Positions 1 to 12,900 of a stretch of 64,000 nucleotides of DNA are shown piece by piece. Where the stretch lies: assembly GCA_028583415.1 (NCBI GenBank), contig CM053273.1, positions 92,287,885 through 92,351,884 of the forward strand. Direction: 5' to 3'. The position numbers were made by a program, and so were the translations under genes. This DNA comes from Protea cynaroides. Taxonomy: Eukaryota; Streptophyta; Magnoliopsida; Proteales; Proteaceae. The notes under the pieces are model-generated. The model had not been told where the DNA came from. It made no database searches and saw only the letters and a program-made list of their open reading frames with translations. Position 1 is the first letter of the stretch. Every line of letters begins with the position of its first letter.

Positions 1-899
1 CCAACCATTAATGGTGGCCAACCACCACCATCAAGGGTGGTCCCTTTGCATACCCAACTAAGAGGAGAAAACTGGGGTACTTACTTGGAAAGGGATTTGA
101 AGCCCTAAGTCTTGAATCCCAAGCTACCTCCAATCTTCAAGCCACCAACAACTCCACCAACCAAACCCTCCATGTCCAAAAATGTTTTACGAGGGTTTGA
201 TCCTCTATTTATAAGGAAAGAGGAGAGAGAGTGTGAATCCCACACATAAGCTGGCAGCAGGGAGCCAGATAACTCATCCGCTGGCTCTGCCGCGGGCAAG
301 GCTAAAACATAGCCTCGACATCAGTTCATCGGGCCCCACCCACCGGGGTAGGGTACATGCTGGGCCCACCTAAGACTTACCATTACACTCAATGCTCGGA
401 TAGAAAGACCCACCTACACATTTGACGTATCCTTGGGGCTGCACTGATGATGTCAGCTGGCTGAGTGGGAAGACCTGACACATGGGAAATTCAAGTCAAT
501 AGAGGATTTTGGGTGCAAGTCTTACAGAGGAGGTGCAAGCTCAGGGGTCTGAATTGCTTAAGCTTTTGGTTTAAGTGTGGTTGTGCAGGGCCTATTCAAT
601 ATGTTAAACAGTGAGAATTGGAAAGAAACAAAATTATCAGAAGGCACACATAATCCATTTAACTTAATACGTTTAGATTAATTTCTTAGATACAAGACCG
701 GCCCAATTGTGCTGTTTGATCCTATCAGAATGTTTCAAGAGCCCTAGATCCATAAAGTCATCAAGCTACCCAAAGACCGGAGATTTTTGCCGACATATAA
801 TACTAGCTATAAAGACAATTGCCTTAATCCGAAGGGCTTATTGCACAAAAAAGAAATCACGATGATGTCAACCAACTACTGGAAGGTCTTAGTGTTATC
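1..899. other. Formin intron or downstream sequence, unclassified
   Basis: No exon or tranposon domain was recognised. The stretch 300-480 is GC-richer with GGGCCCACC-type runs that look like an LTR or other repeat, but no termini were found. It lies downstream of the last visible formin exon. Confidence 0.3.
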
Positions 900-1456
900 C
901 AACGTCAGCCCCCCAGGAAGCGGGGACATTACAAGCTAGACTGCTGCTTCTAATGGAATCTTCTCCTCATCTTCTACGTGGGAGACTGTCAGATCTCATA
1001 GTTCCTCAGTTGCCTGGTACGAAACAGTATTGTTTAACGGGCACATTCCTCGTCACAACTTTATCCTTTGGAGAGCTATGACTCATTCTCTCCCCACAGG
1101 GTCTCTCCTTCATGACCGGGGTATCACCACATATCTACTTGCTGGTTGTGCTAGGCATCAGAAGAAGACATCCAGCATCTCTTTTTCGATTGCCCTTTCT
1201 CCAATAGAATTTGGGAAAAGATCGTTGGAAACCCCCCCCCAAAAAAAATCAAATACAGCGAGGAACAGATTCATCTTGCCCTCTTGGAATTTGGCTTCTC
1301 CATAACATGGGGTTCTGTCTTGTTTTGTTTCCTTGTTTTTTCCTTTCTTGGGTAAGGTTGCTTTGTAAGGAGCTTGGCTCTATCCTTTGGATACTTAGGT
1401 TTGTTCTCCCTATTTCGGGGTATTGTTAATATATTCTTTTATTCACCCAAAAAAAA
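900..1456 (+). mobile_element. 5'-truncated L1 LINE, 3' end only
   Basis: The frame around 1010-1160 reads LFNGHIPRHNFILWRAMTHS, the zf-RVT domain at the C-terminus of plant L1 ORF2. A degraded stretch then leads to a 3' UTR ending TTAATATATTCTTTTATTCACCC plus a short A-run (1450-1456). Frame is broken by stops. It lies antisense to the formin in the intron left of exon 12. Confidence 0.7.
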
Positions 1457-1537
1457 GTCTGATTAGTTTATAGGATCACTATAAGATTCAAGTCATCTTT
1501 TTCCCTCAACAGTTCACAGGCATGCCATCAAGACTTA

Positions 1538-1819
1538 GGCTCTCTTTGGTATGTATTATAGAATTAATTATATAATACATTAAGACATACGTAGTTGTTT
1601 GGTATGATTTATGGTACTTATTTATATTTAAAATAAATTGATATAATCTAAAATCTACAAATACGTTAAAAGGTGTTTATCATTATTGTGATAATCTATA
1701 ATTTCTTTTTTATGTTTAGTAATATTAAACGATTATTATTTATGAAACATAATTTTTTCTCATAAATGATTTATTATAAATAATTCATAAACATAAATAT
1801 AACTATACCAAAGAAAGCT
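1538..1819. mobile_element. AT-rich MITE-like element with terminal inverted repeats
   Basis: The left end CTCTCTTTGGTATG (from 1540) pairs with the right end ATACCAAAGAAAGCT (to 1819). The interior is very AT-rich and non-coding, about 280 bp. No convincing target duplication was found, so the superfamily (hAT likely) is not proven. Confidence 0.55.
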
Positions 1820-1914
1820 TTATAAAGATTAACAAGAAATTATTTTGGGTGGGTTGTGAGGATCCAGATTTCCAACTACCATATTTTGCATGTGAAAGTA
1901 TTTTACATTTCTAC

Positions 1915-2009
1915 CTTGCATAAATAATGCATTAGAGTCATTTTATTGTTTCTTGCACGGGTGTCTGACAATTTAAGAAGGCTGTCCAGTTTGAATCCTA
2001 TAGCTGACC
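1915..2009 (-). CDS. Formin exon 12 (FH2), last exon visible
   Basis: 95 nt encoding GSAIGFKLDSLLKLSDTRA then RNNKMTLMHYLCK. Acceptor ATTTCTTGCAG, donor GTAGAAAT at 1914. No continuation of FH2 (normally xLAEKLPELLDF) was found between 1 and 1914, so at least one further exon is expected beyond the left edge. Confidence 0.95.
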
Positions 2010-3335
2010 CTGCAAGAAATGGAAGAAATAATACAACATTCACATAGCCTTCAATATTAATGTCCAATATAAATATGCATGTGTTTTAAACAGTTACCTC
2101 GCGTTGTTCCCTGATTCAATGCATTTCCCAGGGTGAGAATAGTCTGCATTACCTGACGCAACTTTACAGATTCCCTCACCTATAGCACCATAATTGACAC
2201 ATTAGACATAGTTAACACAGATATTCACAGATTAATCATCTTAATAATTGGGAGGGTGCCAGCAGTTTTCTCTAGTAAACATGTTGGTCTGTTATTGCCC
2301 AGACCTGGGGTCAAGTCCTACCACTTTGTGCAATATGCGCTTCCCTCCCTCTCTCAGTTGCACAGCAGCACTTTGTAAGTTCACACCGTATACTGATTAC
2401 TCTTGACAAAAAGTATAAAAGGAAAGAAAGATCTGTATTTTGAAGCATACCTCTTTAGAAGCATTGTTGATTGTAATTAGATTAGATCGTAACTCCTCCA
2501 CCTAACCAATTAGGGATTGAATATATATGATATAAATTGTATAACCAATTTAAATCAAACAAAGGCACATCACCGATTATTAAATAAACATAAATTAGAG
2601 AGAAGGAAGCTTATTGGGAAATGGTAGACCAGACTTTTAGAGATGTACCTTCAGTTTATCTCTTTAAAGAGTGAAGACTAAATCCATGTCGTAGATCTAT
2701 TCTGGGCTTATAACAGAGGGTGACTCTTCAAGAGTGGAGATACTCTCTTTCCATGTTGGTTTTGAACTTGTTATAAAAGCCAGTTTTTCCATTATTAAGG
2801 GAATTCATATTTGGCTATTGCATGGGAACCTCATGTGTGGGTTTTTCATGGAGATTTCCACCCAGCATTAGACACATTGGATAACTGGCCTCTAATGAAT
2901 TCCCATTCCATTGGAACAAAAGAATAGTGAATGAAGAAACAAATCTTAATAGCAAGGCAGGGAGTGGTTATACCCAGATTGTACTTGGGTCCATCATTTC
3001 CTTTATGCGATTGCACTTTGTTTTCACATTCACTACACTATTTTTGGTGGCAGTGGGCCTTGCCCCCAGGGGCTTGTACTACAGTTGTCCATTCTTAAAT
3101 AAAAAATTGTTAATAGGAATACCTGAGTAGAAAAGTTGATTCTGAATGAAAACACCCGTAACTTGGATTCTACTCGAGGGACCTTCATCAGCTCCAGGAA
3201 AAACTAAAAACTTTGCTAATTAGAGCCTAATTAACCGTTAAAAATATAATGATACATGAATTTGAGTGATCAGAATGTACCTGTTCACACTTTCCAAGCA
3301 TTTCCTTGTTGCCAGTATAATTCTAGAAAGAAAAA

Positions 3336-3409
<74 letters not shown>

Positions 3410-3583
3410 ATGAATGCCAAGAAGCAAAGTAAGAAAAACCAATCATTCCATATGTCATAAAACAAATTAACAGCTCATAAACTAATCCAAATGACCTGGT
3501 TGGTCTTTGCTTTGGTCATTCATCTCTTTATACACTTCTATGTTCTGATTTTCTATCAATAAAATCTTGTTATTTACAAAAAA

Positions 3584-3651
<68 letters not shown>

Positions 3652-3968
3652 TTTTAACCTAGTGAGAATTGAAATGTCACAGCACAATGTACAGAATATA
3701 ATCAAGAAACATAGTGGTTGTCCAAAGGAGAAAAAAAAAATCCCACATGAGTGTTAATCTTAAAGAGAACTGAAGCCTGAGAATGAGAAAACATTTAATA
3801 GGTCATAATTATGAATTATGGGAGTCACATTAAGCAATTAGTAATGTTTGCATTCTAAATTGACAGTGGTGCAGGAGAAAAACAGTTCAGAGAGCCTTTT
3901 TCACCAGCCCACAAAATCAAACCTAACTTTTTCTGTTGTTTGCAGTTACTATTGTTTGGAATAGAAAG

Positions 3969-3999
<31 letters not shown>

Positions 4000-6900
4000 T
4001 TTTTGAGGAGGGGTGGGGGGTGGCATTAAAACTCTCCTTTCAACAAATACCTTGAATGGGGATGGCATCCCTTTGAGTGTTCTACTGTTTTATGACTTAT
4101 GAGTAGGCTGTAACTATCTACTACTATTTTTCTCCTGTTTAATAAATTGCAAGTTATCCATAAAAGAAGGCTATTTGAGAGAAACTTCTGCTCAACCGTC
4201 AAAAGGTAAAGTTCCAAAATGGTGGGGCATATAGTGAATATAAGACTAGTCTTTATGGGGATTGGGGAGGGCTTGAGGTCTTCCCATGGACCCATGCAAC
4301 ACAGTAAGTTTGACTAGAGAAGGCCTCTACAGTCTACACTGCTAAAAAAGGTAAGACTATCACGGAAAAGTTTTCCATGATTCCTTGATGGGGTAGTGAA
4401 ACTCTGAAAGTAACATTTTTATTAGTCAAAATTGGGTAATTTTCTTTTAAACAACCGTATATAGGGAGGCTTTCCTAAATGGTCCATCATGTTTATGCCA
4501 CAAATATGGTTTGTTGCGATATAGACTGGGCCAAACAGGCCCTTGCCGACACTGCTGGCGGTAGTTACCGCCAGCGACATTAGTCTTTAGTGATTTTTAG
4601 TCTTTTGTCTCGTTTCCTTTCTTATGGTCTGATTTGTTTCCTATTTTATCTTTATTGTATTTCCCTTTTTGTCTCCTCTCTTTTATGGAGACTTCCTTGT
4701 AATTCAGTCCTATAAAATATGCTATTGAGAGGAGAGCTACCTATCTGATTTCGGCCACAGCACACTGCTGTAACCGACATCTCTCTCCTTCTCTTCTTCT
4801 TGCTTTTCAATCTTCTTCTCTTCTTCTCTCTTTATTTTCTGGTTTGTGAGCTTGCTATTCATCTTTTGTGGAAATTGTTACATGGTATCAGAGCATTAGA
4901 TCCTTGGCTATCATTCATCAAAGCTTCGGCTTGATAGGCCTTTAATATTTTTGCTCTATGTACTACTTGTGTTGGTGATCGAGATCTACTTCTATTACTA
5001 CTATGCTGCCAATGGTTTGGTTCTCTTCTTAACTTCTCGATCACCTTCTTATTGTTAATGAGTGGAGATATAATTAAAAAAAAAAAAATTCACTACATAC
5101 TAATCAACCGCCATCCCCTTTGAGCCCTTCATTCCTTGGCCACTCAGTTGGCGGAACCGAGATTTTGGATTATTGTTATTTTATTATTATTCTACCCTAT
5201 ATCCACCCCAACCCTTGCTTCACTTTGAGCCTTATATCCTTTGGCCTCTCGGTTGGTAGAACCGAGTGAAAGAAGAACAATTTTATATTACTTGGTTGTG
5301 TTGATTGTTATTTTGTTCTATGATGACTAATCCCAAACCTACAGAGGTTCAGATCATCTCCATTAAATTGAAAAGGGTTCAAACTATCTTCTCTGGGCTT
5401 AGGCCATCAAGACCTACATCTTGTCTAAGGATAAAGTACAGTTGTTATTGATGATGCTCTTGTTTGTGATCCTAAGGATCCTGAGTTTGTTAAGATGTAT
5501 AATACCTGGCTTCGTGATAACTCTTTGGTTCAAACTTGGTTGTGGAATAGCATTGAGCCTTCCATCTTACCTACTGTGATGTTTCAAAATAATATCAAGG
5601 CCATCTGGGCTGATTTACAAGAAACCTATGGCCAGGATAAGAATGTTTCTCGTATTTATGACCTCTATGAGAGGATGTTCATCTACTTTATTGGTGACAA
5701 ATCCCTGACTAACTTCTATAATGGTTTCAAAGGTTTTATTGAGGAAATACAGGTTGTGTAGCCTCTTACCACTAACATCAATAAGATAAAGCCCAACAAT
5801 CTGAGATTTATGTGGTAAAATTTTTGGCTGAACTCTCTCCTGAGTATCAGGCTGTAACGAGTTAGCTTCTTGCCGGTACATCCATAATCACCCTGAGTGA
5901 GACCTTCTTTCGTCTCCAACGACTGGTTCCTCAAAGTGACTCTTCTTCCAAAGATATATCTACCTTGTTTGCTGGCCGTGGTCGGAGATCATCCCCCTAG
6001 GGGTTGTGGCTCAACCCGTGGTCGTGCCGTGGTGCACCAGGTTGTGGCCGTGGTGCACCAGGTCGTGGTTCTGGAAGAATACCATATGATAAATCTGCCC
6101 GCTATTGTACTCATTGTCACAAGACCAACCATACCACTGATACCTATTGGGTAAAGTTTGGCCGTCTTGAATGGGCTTAAAATTTTGTCAATACTGTTAC
6201 CATTGATGATGCATCTTCTGCTGTGCCTGTTCCACCAACTAATCCATCCTCTACCCAATATGAAGTTCTTCTTCGTAGGATTCAACAACTAGAGACTACT
6301 AATTCCGCTTCTGCTGCTACCCTGGCCCATACAAGTACATCTGCTCTACTTTCTCATGCCTCTTCTCATCCTTGGATCATTGATTCTGGTGCCACCTGTC
6401 ATTTGCTGGTGAATCCTCTATCTTTACCTCCCTTAGTACCACCAACAAGCCTATTACTATTTACTTTGCTGATGGCTCCTCCACTATAGCCACTTAGCAT
6501 GGTAATATTTCCCTTACTCCTTCTAAGTCTTTACCTTCTGTTTTGCATGTCCTTAATTTACCTCTTAATTTGTTATCTATTAGTTAACTAACTAAAACTT
6601 TGAATTGTGTTGCTACCTTTTTCCCTTCGCATTGTACTTTTCAGGATCTCAGGACCAGGGAGATGATTGGTGGCGGACGTGAGCATGCTGGTCTATACTA
6701 CTTGGAGCACATTGATCACATTTTTACTGTTGCAACTGCCTCCACTACTACCCCTCTTCCATGGCACAACCGGTTTGGTCACTTGTCTCTGTTTAAGATG
6801 AAAGCTCTTATCCCTAGTTGCAAATCTCTCTACTCTACAATGTAAGGCTTGTGAATTAGGGAAACATCACCGTTCTTCCTTTCCTACTAGTACTACACCT

Positions 6901-9900
6901 AAAAGTTCTACCCCTTTCTCTTGAGTCCATTCTGATATTTGGGGTCCTTGTCGTATCCCCAATAGGCTAGGGCTTTCTTATTTTGTAACCTTTGTGGATG
7001 ATTTTTCCAGGATGACCTGGCTCTATTTAATTAAAAATCGTTCTGAATTTCTTATTATTTTTCAAGGATTTTATAAAGAGATTTTAGATCAGTTTGGGGT
7101 TTCCATTAAGGTCTTACGTATAGACAATGCTTTTGCATTTGTTCAAATGGTTGTTTCTGATTTCCGTTTTGAACATGGCATAATACACCATATTAGTTGT
7201 GCCTATACCCCTCAACAAAATGGGGTTGCTGGACAAATCGACATCTTTTAGATATTGCCTGATCTCTAATGTTTCATATGAATGTGCCTAAATTTTATTG
7301 GTGTGATGTCATTCTGACTGCTTGTTATCTTATTAATCATATGCCCTCTTCTGTTATACACAATAAAATTCCCTTATGTGACTCCGTCTTCTTTATCCGG
7401 ATACTTCTTTAATTCATATCTACCCTAGAGTTTTTGGCAATACCTGTTTTGTCCATATCAGGCATCCTAAATTGGGAAACTTACTCCTCGCTCTCTTAAG
7501 TGTATTTTTCTTAGTTATTCCCGTACTCAAAAAGGGTACAGATGCTTTGATCCTACTGCTAAACGTCACTACGTCAGTCCTGATGTTACTTTCTTTGAAG
7601 TTAGACCATACTATCCGGTTACAGTGCCGACTCCTTCCCCTCTCCCTCTCTTACTTGATGATTCTGAACCACCAATCCTTACCATCACACCTGATGATCC
7701 TGAACCACCATGTGATCACATCTTACAATCTGACCCTCTACCTCCCCTGCAAGTTTATACACGACGTCATCCAGTGGCTTCAACTACTACTGCATCAGCT
7801 GTTTCGTCAACTACTACTGCATCAGCTGTTTCGTCAACTACTACTACTACTCCTCTTGATCCTGAGATCTCTTTTGATCTCCCTATTGCTCTACATAAAG
7901 GTACTCGTACTCATACTCGTACTTGCCCTATTGAGCATTTTGTTTCTACAGCCCACTTTCCTCGTTGTCACCAAAATTTGGTTCACTCCCTCTCTACTAC
8001 CTTTGTTCCTACTTCTCTTTCCCAAGCCTTGTCCCATCCAGGATAGAAAGCAGTAATGGATGCTGAGATGGATGCTCTGATGGCACGCCAAATTTGGACC
8101 CTTGTTGATCTCCCTCAGGGTCACTTAGTTGTTCATTGCAGATAGGTATATACAGTTAAACATAACTTTGATGGCACTGTTGATAGACTGAAGTCTAAAC
8201 TTATTGCCAAAGGGTTTACTCAGACCTATGGGGTTGATTATTTTGAGACGTTCTCTCCTGTTGCTCGTCTCAATTCTGTTCGTGTTATTATCTCTTTGGC
8301 TGTAAATTTTGACTGGCCCCTTTATCAGATGGATGTCAAGAATGCATTCTTATATGGAGATCTTCATGAGGAAGTTTATATGGACCAACCTCCAGGTTAT
8401 GTTACTCAGGGAGGGAACTCCACGAAAGTGTGCAAACTACTTAAGGCTATCTATGGCCTTAAACAGTCTCCTTGTGCTTGGTTTGATAAATTCAGCAATG
8501 TCATTACAAATTTTGGTTTCACTGCCTGTTACTCTGATCACTTTATCTTTGTGCGACGTCGTTCCTTTACTGTCACTATTATTGTTGTATATGTTGATGA
8601 CATTATTATTACTAGGAATGACAAGTCAGGTATTGCTGAGATCAAGACCTATTTGAATATACAGTTTCAGATGAAAGACATAGGACTACTTCACTATTTT
8701 TTGGGGATTGAAGTGGTTTGAAGTAACTTTTCTCAGAGGGAGTATGTACTTGATCTGCTTTCTGAAATAGGACTTCTTGGAGCCAAACCAGCTGATACAC
8801 CAATGGACCCACATCAGAAGCTTGAAACATGTGATAGTCCTGAATATAATGATATCCATAAATATAGATGCTTGGTTGGAAAGCTAATCTATCGTACTGT
8901 AACTCGACCTAACCTTTTCTTTGTTGTTGGAGTGGTTACTCAATTTATGCAAGCTCCTACAATTGCTCATTGGGAAGCTGCCTATCGTATTTTACCATCG
9001 ACATCGCCATCTTGATATTGTTGGGTTTTCTGATGTTGATTGAGCAGGAGCTCATGGTAATAGGCGTTCCACTACTAGATATTGTACCTTTATTGGGGGT
9101 AATCTCGTTACCTGGCAAAGTAAGAAGCAAGCTACTATAACCAAGTCCAGTGCTGAAGCTAAATACCGTGCTATGGCACAAACTACTGCTGAATTATTAT
9201 GATTGAGAAATTTTCTACAAGAACTTGGATTTTCTTCTTTTCGCCCTATATCCTTGATGTGTAACAATCATGCTACTATCTATATTGCTAGCAATCCAGT
9301 GTTCCATGAACGTACTAAACATATAAAGTTGGATTGCCGTTTTGTTCGAAATACGGTTATGAAGAAGCTAGTTGTCACCCCCTTTGTATCTTCTTTAAAT
9401 CAGCTTGCACATTCTTACAAAGCCCTTGTTTGGACCAGCATATCGGTTAAACTATTACAAGCTTGGATTAGGTGATTTGTACACTCCAGCTTGAGGGAGG
9501 GTGTTGCGATATAGACTGGGCCAAACAGGCCCCTGCTAACACTGTTGGCGGTAACTACCGCCAACGACATTAGTCTTTAGTGATTTTTAGTCTTTTGTCT
9601 TGTTTCCTTTCTTATGGTTTAATTTGTTTCCTATTTTATCTTTACTGTATTTCTCTTTTTGTCTCCTCTCTTTTATGGAAACTTCCTCATAATTCAGTCC
9701 TATAAATATATGCTATTGAGAGGAGAGCTACCTATCTGATTTCGGCCACAGCACACTGTTGTAGCCGACATCTCTCTCCTTCTCTTCTTCTTTCTCTTCA
9801 ATCTTCTTCTCTTCTTCTCTCTTTATTTTCTGGTTTGTGAGCTTGCTGTTCATCTTTTGTGGAAATTGTTACATGGTTGACCATGATGACCCAAACCATT

Positions 9901-12900
9901 AACCACCTCTTGGATCGAACTTTGTGGCATATTTCAATTATATAAGCCACCAACTAGTTCAGTTTCTCTCAAGAATTTTAAGCCATCCAATCAGGATGAA
10001 ATCAATGGATGGCTGATGTGGCAATTTTACCCAGTGGATAAATAGAGGACCACACGAATTTGCCATTTGTCAGGTTTTAAGGCCAAAAGCTAGGCCATCT
10101 ATTGGAACATTTCCCTTAACCATCCGAACCTTGACAACCCCTTGATTATGACACACGTTGTAATGGCTTTAAGTTGAAACTCACCACACGAGACCAGGAT
10201 TATGAGGCCAATTAGGCCACACTTTTCAGAACCAACCAACATGCCATGGAGCAGATATTTTGGGTCATATAGAAAAGGCTAGCTACATGGAGCAGATATT
10301 TTGGGTCATATAGAAAAGGCTAGTTACATGGACTGCGTAAAAAAATGGTTCCATAAAATAATTAGTAGAGTAGTATGCTAGTAGTAGTAAAAAGGGAGTG
10401 ATTTCCCTAGTCTAGCAAATAAGAAAGTCATCCCTCACACCATAGTTGTCAAGGCGTCGCCTACTAGGCGCCCAGGGGGCCTTGTGACGCCTTGGAAAAA
10501 TGGGCGCCATGGTCGGCTAGGCAGGCACCTTGGTCGCCTAGGAGAGCACCATATTCGCCTAGGAGAGCGCCATATTCGCCTAGGCGCCCAGTCAGGCCTC
10601 GAACGCCTTGGTTCGCCTTGGCGCTTTGACAACTATGCCTCACACAATTAAGTTCATCTACCATTTAACATTGACATCAAAAACAAGGTTCAAAACGGTT
10701 TCGGGAAGGTTTCGAAAAGCCCCAAAACCGAAAATTTTGGCTGAAACCTGGGATTTTTTTTTCGTTAAATTTTGAAACTTAGTTTAAGCCCAGTTTTTTT
10801 GTGTGACGCATTTTTAACCTCCTTCACATGTCCATTGAATGATTTTCACTATAAAAAAATCCTAAATGGATTTTCTGCCTAGACCAGTGTTCAAAATCTC
10901 AACGAGATCTCAAAAATCTCAAAATCTCGACCTTATCAAATATCGAAAATCTCGACCTTTACATGTTCAGAATACGCAGTGTCTAGGTGAGACTTTTGGA
11001 ATCTCGACGAGATCTCAAAAATCTCGAACCTCACTGAGATGGCTCGAGATCCAAGATTTAAAACCTTGGCCTAGACCATAATATACTAATGTATGCTGGA
11101 ACCTGGGGATTGTATTCAGAGTTAAATAGGCAGCACTTTTTTATGACTAATATCATTTAAGTAAATATTTATTAACGATTATTTTAAATTTACTTAAGAT
11201 ATTATTCATAATAATCAAGCATCCCCTATTTGAATCCAACAAGAATAGTATAAAATTCAAATTCCAAAAAGATAACAGTCAACTTTCGAGTTCAATAACA
11301 AAAATTGGATTTTCGATCGCTGGGCGATTTTCAACTTTCAAATGCTAGATTGTTTCTCCAATTTAAAAATTCCATAAGGGGTTTTTTTTTTGGGGGGGGG
11401 CTAATGGTCAGGAATTGTATTATATTGAAAAGAAAAAGAGAAAAATCATGGATAGTAAAAACCCAACATTCGGCATTGCCATCAGTCAGGCCCTATCCTT
11501 AAGTAAAATACAATCTTTACAAAATGAACCGAAATCTTGGACGCTCAGAGGCATCCCAGACAACATCACTTTTAATGAAATTAGGGCACTTTGTCCAAGT
11601 ACCACTTTCCATATCAGTTGCTGCTTTCTTTGCTAAAAAATTTGCTGCCACATTGCCTTCCCGAAAACAATGAGTTATCCGTAACTCAATGTCTGATGTA
11701 ACGTTCCTCACCTTAGACCAGATTTGATATAGGTACCAAGGGGGATTACAATTATGCATGCACCTTACCACTGATTCCGAATCACACTCCATCCAGATCT
11801 TCTTCAGCCCTAGCCTTTTAACCTCTTGTAAGTCATACACAGCAGCTTTAAATTCCGCTTGATAATTAGTTGCAAAGTCAATAAAAACTGAGAATGCAAG
11901 GATAAGCTTACCACTGCTGTCTCTAATGATTCCACCACTTCCTGCATTTCCTGGGTTGCCAAGAGAACACCCATCAATATTCAATTTGTGCCACCCTTTC
12001 GGTGGTTTTTTCCAGGTAACTGGCTTAATATCATATGGCTTGTTGACCTTAGTAATTAGGTTGAACTTCTTCTTAATCTCCAAATCAGCAATGGATTTAA
12101 TCACAACAGGTTTATTGACTGAACAGGCCTGAACATCTTTAAAAATACTTGCAATGATATGCTTTTGGCTAGCCGTCACCCCATGAAAACAACTTCTGTT
12201 CCTTGCTCTCCATATATTTTGTAAAATAATCACTAGCAGAAGAAACCAGAGTTCTTTGATTGGAACTGTTTTTTTCTTTCTTCTCCCAATCAATAAATAG
12301 GTCTGTAGATTGGAAATTTTCCCATTTTACTTGGAAAAGACCTAGCTTTCTTTGCCAAATAGTCACAGATACATTGCAACTCAAAAAAAAAGATGTTTAA
12401 AGCTCTCAATGTGATTGTAGCAAAGAAAACATATGGATACCAGGGGCACTTTCTTTTTGCATGTCACATCATCTGTTGGCAGCCTATTATAACAACATCT
12501 CCATCCAAATAAGGAAGTATTTGGAACATTATAACTATTCCAAACAATTTTTGTCCATTTTTGTAATTCCCCAAGCTTTCTCAAACCATTCCAAGCTGAA
12601 CTTACTGAGAATACTTCTTTTGCATCTAAAGTCCATGTAACTCTATCCTCTTTGTTTTTAGACAAAGGGATTTTTTCAATCTCTTGAATTAAAATTGAGA
12701 AAATTTGATATCTTACCACAGGGAATATCCATCTTCCTTCATGAATAAAATCAGCAACTTTAGCATTTGCAATCACCTTATCAATTAAATACTGTCCAGA
12801 GAGCTCTTTTATATAGTCCATTATTGAGTAGTAAGGCCCAATCCATTTATATGTCCAGAAATTGATCTTCTTTCCATCACCAACTAACCATCTTACATTC

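Larger units (their letters stand above)
4512..9873 (+). mobile_element. Ty1/copia retrotransposon A, complete but inactive
   Basis: Two LTRs (4512-4882, 9502-9873) with TG...CA ends, flanked by a perfect 5-bp duplication TGGTT (4507-4511, 9874-9878). Primer binding site TGGTATCAGAGC (initiator Met tRNA) starts at 4883; polypurine tract TTGAGGGAGGG ends at 9501. Domain order gag, protease, integrase, RT, RNase H is copia. About 20 differences between the LTRs (roughly 94 percent identity by eye), mostly transitions. Inserted antisense in the formin intron between exons 7 and 8. Confidence 0.95.

Noticed and set aside
3238..3465. Open frames on both strands of alternating Ile and Tyr
   Set aside because: They are translations of the (TA)n microsatellite.
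4883..4894. TGGTATCAGAGC as part of a tRNA gene
   Set aside because: It is the primer binding site directly after the 5' LTR; no cloverleaf is present.
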